From assembly GCF_932526225.1 (NCBI RefSeq), contig NC_064037.1, forward strand, positions 17,586,471 to 17,646,470: DNA of 60,000 nucleotides, in the 5' to 3' direction. How positions within the stretch are numbered: position 1 is the first letter of the stretch; every line of letters begins with the position of its first letter. Made by a program: the position numbers and the translations under genes. This document shows positions 31,954 through 43,900 of this stretch, piece after piece. Under the pieces are notes generated by a model. The model ran no database searches. It worked only from the letters and a program-made list of their open reading frames with translations, and was not told the DNA's origin. Source of the DNA: Nematostella vectensis. Lineage: Eukaryota; Cnidaria; Anthozoa; Actiniaria; Edwardsiidae.

Positions 31954-34900
31954 CTGCGACGAAACAATCACAAAAGGTTATATCACACCATGTTATACAA
32001 ACGCTTAATGTAATAACAAGTCATTGCTTAATGTAATAAAACAGCTTACGCTTGATGTAATAGCAAGTTGACGGTTAATGTAAAAAACACACATTAAAAA
32101 CGAATTTTGATTGGTTTAGAATAAAAAGACAACCAAACTGACGGTAAGTTATCTTAGGGTCAAGGGGGGGGGGGGGGGGGGGTGCAACAAAGAAGCCACT
32201 TAATCAGCCATGATATGAATGACATCCGCGAGTCCGCCTACCTGGACTGATCAGTAAGCATGGCCGCGATGGCTTGTGCTGCTGATCTGGCGGCAGTGCG
32301 TACAGCGGACTGTCTGCCTGTTGTTATCCATCCAGAGGAACCAGTCTCTGCCATATTTTGTGCGATCTGACTTGCTTGAGTCAACCTCTCTATCCGACGA
32401 GCATCCTGCAGTAAAAGCAAAAAAGAGCGAAGCTTAGTGCACATGGTCGCCCACTCATCAGGAAACACCACGAAACAGGCTAGTAGGGATAAATCTAGAT
32501 TCATCCCGTGCTGCACTTGTGTACTATGGGGCTCCCCAACACGAGACGGAGGCTCTGATAGTACAAGTACCGATAGCTGAACGAAAGCATCACCATTATC
32601 GTGCATTAATACACTGCGCCTACCGTCTCTCTATTTCTCCGCCTCGTCCTCCTGCTTCTTCTTACAGGGCTGAGAGAGGGAGAACGCTCTCTCTGAGAAG
32701 CAGCTGTTGCAGGCCTAGGTCTTGTGCTTCTATTCCTTGGAGAACTCGGTGCACTGGAATGTGTATTGGCTTCCATTCCGCTAGTCCTGCTGGAGTGTGT
32801 ATTGGCTTCCATACCGCTAGCCCTAGACTGTAATCTGCCGGTTGCTTGCCTGGTCTGTGTTCGACAAGCATGCTGTCTACCACCAGAGCTTCTGGAATGG
32901 GAGGGGCTGGAAGGTTGCCGCTCTAGCTGATCTTTAAAGGACAAAATAGTGATGAGCAATTGTACAGTTAACACGAACAATGCAGAAAAACGCTACTGGA
33001 CATGCTTTTAGCATTAATAGCTTTTGCACACCTGAGCTTTCCAAGGCATCGCATACATGATCTTTCATAGCCATCGCATACATGAGTATTCCTAGCCATC
33101 GCATACATGAGTTTTCCTAGCCATCGCATACAGAGTTTTCCTAGCCATCGCATACAGAGTTTTCCTAGCCATCGCATACCTAAGCTTTCCAAGCCATCGC
33201 ATTCTTGAGCTTTCCTAGGCATTGCAAATCTGAGCTTTTCTAGCCATCGCAAACCTGAGCTTTCCAACGCATCGCAAACCTGAGCTTTCCTAGGCATCGC
33301 AAACCTGAGCTTTCAAAGGCATTGCAAACCTGAGCTTTCCGAGGCATCGCAAACCTGAGTTTTCCTAGCCATCGCAAACCTGAGCTTTCCAAGGCATCGC
33401 AAACCTGAGCTTTCCTAGGCATCGCAAACCTGAGCTTTCCTAGGCATCGCAAACCTGAGCTTTCCTAGGCATCGCAAACCTGAGCTTTCCAACGCATCGC
33501 AAACCTGAGCTTTCATAGGCATCGCAAACCTGAGCTTTCCTAGGCATCGCAAACCTGAGCTTTCCTAGGCATCGCAAACCTGAGCTTCCCAACGCATCGC
33601 AAACCTGAGCTTTCCAAGGCATCGCAAACCTGAGCTTTCCTAGTCATTGCATACCTGAGCTTTCCTAGGCATCGCAAACCTGAGCTTTCCTAGCCATCGC
33701 AAACCTGAGCTTTCCTAGGCATTGCAAACCTGAGCTTTCATAGGCATCGCAAACCTGAGCTTTCCTAGGCATTGCATACCTGAGCTTTCATAGGCATCGC
33801 AAACCTGAGCTTTCCTAGGCATCGCAAACCTGAGCTTTCCTAGGCATCGCAAACCTGAGCTTTTATAGGCATCGCATACCTGAGCTTTCATAGGCATCGC
33901 AAACCTGAGCTTTCCTAGGCATCGCAAACCTGAGCTTTCCAACGCATCGCAAACCTGAGCTTTCATAGGCATCGCAAACCTGAGCTTTCCTAGGCATCGC
34001 AAACCTGAGCTTTCCAACGCATCGCATACCTGAGCTTTCCGAGGCATAATCATTCTCATCCTCGCTGACATCAGAGTCTCCACTTTGCAGATCATCGCTT
34101 TCATCATCTGACTCATGCAGGGTTCGAAGACTGAGAAACAGTTTGTTGTTAGTACATGCAGGTGGTGCAGCCTGTTATTACTACATGCAGGGGAATTCTA
34201 AGTACAGCTTGCTCGGTGGAATGTAATATCACAGTGGAACCTGGATTAAACGCTGGGAAAAAGCGTAGTGAAACTGGGGTATTATTGAAGTGAATCAATC
34301 GAAAATAATTGCTGCAGAGAGATCGATTAAATACAGCAAATTCAATGTTCACTTTAAACTAAATTAAAGATCGTATGTTTTCTAATAATTTGTTTTGTGT
34401 GATAATTTACCATCACACGCAAAATGTACTACACAATATCAGCGAAGAAATAAAACAAGATAACAAGGAAAGGAAACATTTGAACAGTACATGTGGTTCT
34501 TGAAGTCACTTATACATTTCACTTTTTTTCTGTGATAGAAAAGGACGCCTTAGAAAAATCGAAGTTACAGTATTGGATAATGCAGTATTGCATAATTCAG
34601 ATTCCACTGTAGTACGATCTGCAGGTGGTCCCTTGATTCAGCAGCTGTGAGCAACGCATAATCTCTTGGTAGGGGATCTTACAAGCATATCAGAGGGGCT
34701 GATTGGCAAAGAATGTAAGGAAATATCTGTCGCTGGGGGCGGGGGGAGGGATGCTTGGAGTACGGCCTAGTAGTGCGCTGTACAGTGGCCTCACACTCTG
34801 CAAGACTTAATTCAACCTTAGCTAGCCTGACGCAAGAGCTGCCAATACCTCAAATATGTTTGGGTTTGGTGTGCCCCATTCCCCCTATGCCTGTTCTGAC

Positions 34901-37900
34901 GGAGAGGGTATGGGCTTCGCCTGGATCTAAGTACACGTTCCTCGTCGTCGCTGTCTACGTAAGTTGCATCCTGTAACAGCAGTCGCTGTGCCCTTGAGAA
35001 GTCACCATGCATTAGATCAGAGTCGTCAATAAATGGGTCCGCTAAGTCATAATAGTCATCAGAAGGGATGCCTTGGTTGCGCCTACTTCGCAGTCTCTGC
35101 AAATTAAAAAGCCAAAATAAATATTTGTTAGGTAGTTATGGTCCGCATTGTTGTGGAAAACAATGTGTCCGGGAACACAATTGTCGAAACATCATCATGC
35201 CTGATGACGCGTGTTATTGATTTGCAATTATCAAGAACTTACATTATGTTTAATTCGCCTTTATCCAAACAGCTCAGCAACATCTTCCATACACCATTAT
35301 ACAAACAGCTCAGGAACATCTTCCATACACCATTATCCAAACAGCTCAGGAACATCTTCCATACACCATTATACAAACAGCTCCGGAAAATCTTCCATAC
35401 ACCATTATACAAACAGCTCAGCAACATCTTCCATACACGATTATACAAACAGCTCAGGAAAATCTTCCATACACCATTATACAAACAGCTCAGGAAAATC
35501 TTCCATACACCATTATACAAACAGCTCAGCAACATCTTCCATACACCATTATACAAACAGCTCAGCAACATCTTCCATACACCATTACACAAACTGCTCA
35601 GCAACTTCTTTTATACACCATTACACAAACAGCTCAGCAACATCTTCCATACACAATTACACAAACAGCTCAGCAACATCTTTTATACACCATTATACAA
35701 ACAGCTCAGCAACATCTTTTATACACCATTATACAAACAGCTCAGCAACATATTCCATACACCATTACACAAACTGCTCAGCAACATCTTTTATACACCA
35801 TTACACAAACTGCTCAGCAACTTCTTCCATACACAATTACACAAACTGCTCAGCAACTTCTTCCATACACAATTACACAAACTGCTCAGCAACTTCTTTT
35901 ATACACCATTACACAAACTGCTCAGCAACTTCTTTTATACACCATTACACAAACTGCTCAGCAACTTCTTTTATACACAATTACACAAACTGCTCAGCAA
36001 CTTCTTTTATACACCATTACACAAACTGCTCAGCAACATCTTCCATACACAATTACACAAACTGCTCAGCAACTTCTTTTATACACAATTACACAAACTG
36101 CTCAGCAACATCTTCCATACACAATTACACAAACTGCTCAGCAACTTCTTTTATACACCATTATACAAACTGCTCAGCAACTTCTTTTATACACCATTAC
36201 ACAAACTGCTCAGCAACTTCTTTTATACACCATTACACAAACTGCTCAGCAACTTCTTTTATACACAATTACACAAACTGCTCAGCAACTTCTTTTATAC
36301 ACCATTACACAAACTGCTCAGCAACTTCTTTTATACACAATTACACAAACTGCTCAGCAACATCTTCCATACACAATTACACAAACTGCTCAGCAACTTC
36401 TTTTATACACCATTACACAAACTGCTCAGCAACTTCTTTTATACACAATTATACAAACTGCTCAGCAACATCTTTTATACACCATTATACAAACAGCTCA
36501 GCAACATCTTCCATACACCATTATACAAACTGCTCAGCAACATCTTCCATACACCATTACACAAACTGCTCAGCAACATCTTTTATACACCATTACACAA
36601 ACTGCTCAGCAACTTCTTTTATACACCATTACACAAACTGCTCAGCAACTTCTTTTATACACCATTACACAAACTGCTCAGCAACATCTTCCATACACAA
36701 TTATACAAACTGCTCAGCAACTTCTTTTATACACCATTATACAAACTGCTCAGCAACTTCTTTTATACACCATTACACAAACTGCTCAGCAACTTCTTTT
36801 ATACACCATTATACAAACAGCTCAGCAACATATTCCATACACCATAACACAAACAGCTCAGCAACATCTTTTATACACCATTACACAAACAGCTCAGCAA
36901 CATCTTTTATACACCATTATACAAACTGCTCAGCAACATCTTTTATACACCATTATACAAACAGCTCAGCAACATCTTCCATACACAATTACACAAACTG
37001 CTCAGCAACATCTTCCATACACAATTACACAAACTGCTCAGCAACTTCTTTTATACACCATTACACAAACTGCTCAGCAACATCTTTTATACACCATTAC
37101 ACAAACTGCTCAGCAACATCTTTTATACACCATTACACAAACTGCTCAGCAACATCTTTTATACACCATTATACAAACTGCTCAGCAACTTCTTTTATAC
37201 ACCATTATATAAACAGCTCAGCAACTTCTTTTATACACCATTACACAAACTGCTCAGCAACATCTTTTATACACCATTACACAAACTGCTCAGCAACTTC
37301 TTTTATACACCATTATACAAACAGCTCAGCAACATCTTCCATACACAATTACACAAACTGCTCAGCAACATCTTCCATACACAATTACACAAACTGCTCA
37401 GCAACTTCTTTTATACACCATTACACAAACTGCTCAGCAACATCTTTTATACACCATTACACAAACTGCTCAGCAACATCTTTTATACACCATTACACAA
37501 ACTGCTCAGCAACATCTTTTATACACCATTATACAAACTGCTCAGCAACTTCTTTTATACACCATTATATAAACAGCTCAGCAACTTCTTTTATACACCA
37601 TTACACAAACTGCTCAGCAACATCTTTTATACACCATTACACAAACTGCTCAGCAACTTCTTTTATACACCATTATACAAACAGCTCAGCAACATCTTCC
37701 ATACACAATTACACAAACTGCTCAGCAACATCTTTTATACACCATTACACAAACTGCTCAGCAACATCTTTTATACACCATTACACAAACTGCTCAGCAA
37801 CATCTTTTATACACCATTACACAAACTGCTCAGCAACATCTTTTATACACCATTATACAAACTGCTCAGCAACTTCTTTTATACACCATTATATAAACAG

Positions 37901-40900
37901 CTCAGCAACTTCTTTTATACACCATTATACAAACTGCTCAGCAACATCTTTTATACACCATTATCCAAACTGCTCAGCAACATATTCCATACACCATTAC
38001 ACAAACTGCTCAGCAACATCTTTTATACACCATTACACAAACTGCTCAGCAACATCTTTTATACACCATTACACAAACTGCTCAGCAACATCTTTTATAC
38101 ACCATTATACAAACTGCTCAGCAACTTCTTTTATACACCATTATACAAACTGCTCAGCAACATCTTTTATACACCATTATCCAAACTGCTCAGCAACATA
38201 TTCCATACACCATTACACAAACTGCTCAGCAACATCTTTTATACACCATTACACAAACTGCTCAGCAACTTCTTTTATACACCATTACACAAACTGCTCA
38301 GCAACTTCTTTTATACACCATTACACAAACTGCTCAGCAACATCTTTTATACACCATTACACAAACTGCTCAGCAACATATTCCATACACCATTACACAA
38401 ACAGCTCAGCAACATCTTCCATACACCATTACACAAACAGCTCAGCAACATCTTTTATACACCATTATACAAACTGCTCAGCAACATCTTTTATACACCA
38501 TTATACAAACTGCTCAGCAACATCTTTTATACACCATTACACAAACAGCTCAGCAACATCTTTTATACACCATTATACAAACTGCTCAGCAACATCTTTT
38601 ATACACCATTATCCAAACTGCTCAGCAACATATTCCATACACCATTACACAAACTGCTCAGCAACATCTTTTATACACCATTACACAAACTGCTCAGCAA
38701 CATCTTTTATACACCATTACACAAACTGCTCAGCAACTTCTTTTATACACCATTACACAAACTGCTCAGCAACATCTTTTATACACATTATATAAAAAGC
38801 TGAGGAACATCTGTGTTTTTGAAGATTAAGAAAATATTCGTCACAAAATAGCAACCATGTGGTCCTACTTAATATATCACAATCGGAAATCCACAGCAAA
38901 ATAAGCAAATTTGGGCAAGCTAGATAGATAGATGTGTTTATTCAAACCAATTGCAGTGGTACAACGGAAGAGAATTTTACAGTCACGAATTCGGAAAATC
39001 GTTTTGTGTTGAACACTTTACAAAAACTAGATGTACTAGATCTAAGTGAATAGTCATGGGTTACTGTACCCCGACATGTTGAAATTAACGAGTATAAACG
39101 ATTATTTTCCTTGATGCTGGAAATGAAGGTCTTGCAGGTCTATTTAGTGACCTCGAAGGCCACCAAATAGAGACGTTCGAGGCTCTGGAACCAGGGTATA
39201 CGCAACGACAACATTGTCAACATTTGGCTAGATCTGACCTGACGAGAGCGTCCTCGTAACTAACTCCAGGGATTATTATAAGTAACGCCCTTTTCTGGAC
39301 ATGCTCAATAGATTCAGAGAGATAAGATGGAAAAACAGGAGCAGCATACACCAGAACGGATCTTATGAGTGAGCAGTAAACGGTGACCATGTCTCGTACA
39401 GGCACCCCACACCTACTAAGGGCTCTTAAAGCATAGAGCCTACGGTTGGTTGGATGTTACGACCAATTTTAGGGTATGGAATGTTCGGCTCAAATCAGAA
39501 GTCGTTGTTTTTGGGAAAGAAGTGAAACGACCGACACAGCGGCGACTGCTTGGAGTCAAACATTTGGCTAGATTTAGTGCCATGTTGTGGCAAATGACTG
39601 AATATCTTCTACAATAAAGTTTAGAGTAGATGGAAAGTGTTTAGGAATCACTTCCAACACGATTCAATCGTCCACGTACTTAGTGCGCAAAGGCCAGGAC
39701 GATACTAGATCGTTTTACCTAACCGCAAACAATATTTGGCCTACTTGGGTACCCTGTGGGATCCCCCCAACCTGGTACCTGAAACTTGAACTGGTACTTG
39801 AAACCTCATCGCCAATGCGCACAAATTGTATATGGCCCTGTAAAAAGGCGGCGATCCACCGAAGGAAAGAAGGGTGTAAATTAAACTCAAACAGCCTAGG
39901 CAAACGTATGCCGTAATCCATCAAATGAAAACCCTTTTTAAAATCTGCAAAAAACAGCCTTATACTGCAATTCCCTTTATCTAGCGCCTCTAGGGCAAGA
40001 TGAAAGAGATACAAAATTGCGTGAGATGTCGATTCCCCAGATACTGCAAACTGCCTATAGTCCCGTTTGTCTAAAATATGAGGTACCAGCCTATAAGTGT
40101 TAACGACTTCATGACCTTGGCTAATTGGCAAGTTAAGATATCGGGCTCAAGTCACTTTCAATTGCCTTTGGATGTTTCTGTTTTGGGATGGGGCACACCG
40201 CAGGGATGTGGTCTTCTTTTTAAGTAAAGCGTTGTAGATGTCACTGATGGCTGGAGCCACATCAAGGCTCCCATCATGCAAAGCTTCCAAGCTTCGACGT
40301 CAACAATAAACAAACTAATACTTTTTTCCGCAAAATAATCAACCACCAAATTTGTCCAGATACAGGTAAAAAATGGAAATATTGATTTTTGGTTTTAAAA
40401 AGGATTATTTCGGCTATGGTAAAAATATTCCTAACGAAGCTTTGGTTATATACATCAACTCTACATAACAACTCAATCAATATCTACCTAATAATCCTCA
40501 CAATTTTGTTGTTCTCCAGACATCGTGAGGATAATTATATTGCAATAAAGACGCATCAATTGCGAAGGTTCAAGACCAGTTTTTGTCGACACTTGATGTT
40601 CTCCAAGCTGTCTTTCTGTGAGTAATCCATCGTGAGGATCTCATTTTTTCTTTAAAAGAAAAAAATAAATAGCCTCCTTTTAACTTGTGTAAAAGTTTCA
40701 AATTTATTTCCGAGAGAGACGAATTTAACGGTTTTAGAGGCAAGGCTGCTAAAATAGATTTAAAAAAATCGCACACAAAAAAATGAGTAAAAAAATTAAA
40801 GCTAACCAGGAGTAAATGGCGTTCTTCCATCCCATTTTTAGCCTGCGTGCATCCGGCCTCAAAATAAAATAAAAAATTGAAACCGGATGCACGCAGGCTA

Positions 40901-43900
40901 CCCTTTTTTAGTATGTCATTATATTGCGTTTTACTTGTTTATTATTTGTGCTTTTCATGTTAATTGATATCAAAAGCTAATTCTAATTAATCATTAATCA
41001 GAAACCCCAGAGTCTATTTGTATTGGGGTTCACAGTTGTGTACACGTGATATCTAAATACCGCGATGGGATCGCTGATGTGCTCCTCCTCTTGTGCTTGT
41101 GTGATAATTATCCCCTTATAAGCATTCGCTTGTCATTTATAATACTTGCAATACACATGCGAATAGCTCACATTTAACACCTGATAACCTAAGGACTCTT
41201 AAACCCGTGTTGCTTCCCGTGGATCCAAATGTAGTTAAGATACCACAAATAGCTGTACTAATACAAGACACTGTTCGCATAGACGTTTATTCGCGCCAAA
41301 GATGGCAAATGCCTCGCAGGCGCAGCAAGGCGACCCTCGAGTCATACCCGCGACCCTCGAGTCACACCCGCGACCCTCGAGTCATACCCGTGACCCTCGA
41401 GTCACACCCGTGTCATATGAAATGAAACGATCTTTCGTTCCAAAACCCAGACGGTGATTTTCGCCGCAAACCTCCAAAGAGCTTTGAAATGTGAGAAGTT
41501 CAAGACAAAGCTGGCCTTTATTGAGGAAATCATCTGTCAGACTCCAAATTAAGCCCATAGAATAATCGACTCATGTTTATGGGTGTCTCTTTTAACACAG
41601 GGCTCTACACGTCAAAATCAAGTCGGGTAGCCAATATTATTTCCTTACAAGGGTAAAAATCAGCAATGTGAATGTCTCACCGATGGGGATTAAATTGTAT
41701 TGGTGCCGCTTGTGGTTTTACTGCCAAAAAAGGCACTGCGCAAACTACTCGCAGATTATTTCGAGAATTCAATCATCGTATGCCAATTACGAAATGCAAT
41801 AAAATAGAAGCCAATAATATAAGAATGCACTGACCGCCCTTGTTATTTTATCAGTCTGATTTCTGCATATCTAAGCCTGTATTTTTTTCTATTAGTGATA
41901 GTGAATTGTTTTTCGTGGACTAAGTGGTCTCACTTGGAGTTCTTGACAAGACGACTCAAGGACGGGGCGCACAGAAATGTGCAACAATCGTAGTACCTAC
42001 ATCCTGGAGAAAAGCACCGATAGGACTAGGAGGAGATATCATCTACGCGGATGACACTCTAGCTTGCGTTATCAAGCCACTAACAGAAAATCAATAAAGT
42101 TCTTAACGCAGATGCCGTCGCGTTTCAGACGAACAGGTGGAGAAATCTCCGAATGAACCTAAAGCACAATCTTTATTCCTGTGGTATAATCTAGCAATAC
42201 GTTTATTTGATTTGGGGAGTTTTGGCTTGTGGTGCATCTAAAACAAAATCACTCTAAGCTTATTTCTCTAGACATAGTTCGCCGTAATTCGCTAAATACT
42301 GCGGATACTGCATATTCAGGTATTAGGCGAAGGACATCTTCCTGTCAAACGAAGGAAGGGGCGACAGATTATTCCAGATTGTTTTCTTGTACCGAAGCCT
42401 CAGTTCAGCTGACAAAGCTGTAATTAATTGTATATCAGGTCAAGTGATCAGACCACGGCTAGAATTATCATAGCCCAGAGTATAGACTGCCGTAAACGGG
42501 CGTTTTTATCTGTTGTGAGTCATTTGATCATTGATTTTGTGTATAACTTTCTTTAGCGAGTCTGTTTAATAAGGCGACAAAACATAATTCTGCCGAGGAG
42601 AACTATTAAATAGGAGGCGAAGAAAAAAGAAATTTATGCGGAGTGAGAAATAAGAAAAAAAAAAGACAACATTTCGAGGAAAGACACGGAGATGGGGGAT
42701 GATACAAATCAGCTGATAATATACTGCTGTGTTATTTGGGTAGAGGTAGCGCTACTTCTATCATCCCAATTCAAGATTTACGCTTATGTCCAAAAGAGGG
42801 GAAAGAGGAGAAGGTGAAACGTGGCTATCGCAGTCAACTCCTGACTTTTGCCATGCTTGAATTATTAATTCTCTGACCCGCTAGACGGAGGAACAAACTT
42901 GGCTAATTTACATTGAAAAGCAAACATATACGGCTTAACAACCTTCTACTATTAAACGTCTATTTAAAAAAGAAAGGGAAGGTCCATCAGCCTGGGAAAC
43001 ACAAACAAGTCTTAATGCTAGGCGGACTGTTCTCACATAACCATTTGAAAATGGTAACAAAATACTTGAAACTGCCTGGCATGTGGATAAAGCTGGGTAA
43101 ACCAAGAGCCAATACAGCCCAGAAGGTACCAACTAGAATTCAAATTTGAGAATATAGCTACTAGCAGCTCGACTTATAGATTAAATTCAAAGGAAACAGT
43201 TTATACACAGACAGCTCTCCCAGAAGTAACAAGATATAATCCCGGTAGAGTAACAACAAAATAAATTTCCAGGTTGATTATGGATATGGCCTGTTCTGAA
43301 CCTTGAGCTTACAACAGGAAGCAGGGGCTTGTCGGCTGGAAAATTTATAGACATCACCACACTATGTCAGACACCAATAGGATATTAACAAAGTTATGGA
43401 ATTTAAAGATAGCACTTTGCTCACTTAAAAATAAAATATAATCCAAATTCATCCCACAGTTTATTGTTTTAGGTTTTCATTTATATTTCAGTGAGCCACA
43501 AATAACATATAGGGCTATAGTTACGTTTGATTATGAAATATTTAACCAAGAGCATGTGGAGTAATGAAGCATTTCCTTGATATAGTTATATATTTTAAGT
43601 ATAATAGTGAAGGAAAGAAAAATCAAGCTTAAGAGATATGAAAATGCTATTGGCAGCTGAAGCAATGCAATTCTATACAATCTTTAACGTAGGATATTGA
43701 AAACATGAATTGAATATAGGCCTTAATATGAGAAAAAAGTCATATACACAAAATAACCTATATGGTTATTTAAAAGATTTCTTATTAAGTAAGTTTGATA
43801 AGCTGTTACTGAAAATTTTATGAACATGTCAGTGTGGCAAAATGGTAGAATACTTAGAAAAATACATAAGAATATTGAGTTGCTATCCAGATCCTTTCTT

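Noticed and set aside
35211-38795. A 1194-codon open frame on the plus strand (CSATSFIHHYTN repeats)
   Set aside because: Two frames are open because the unit is 36 bp. It is antisense and intronic to the RING gene, with no splice or promoter support and no bias to synonymous change.
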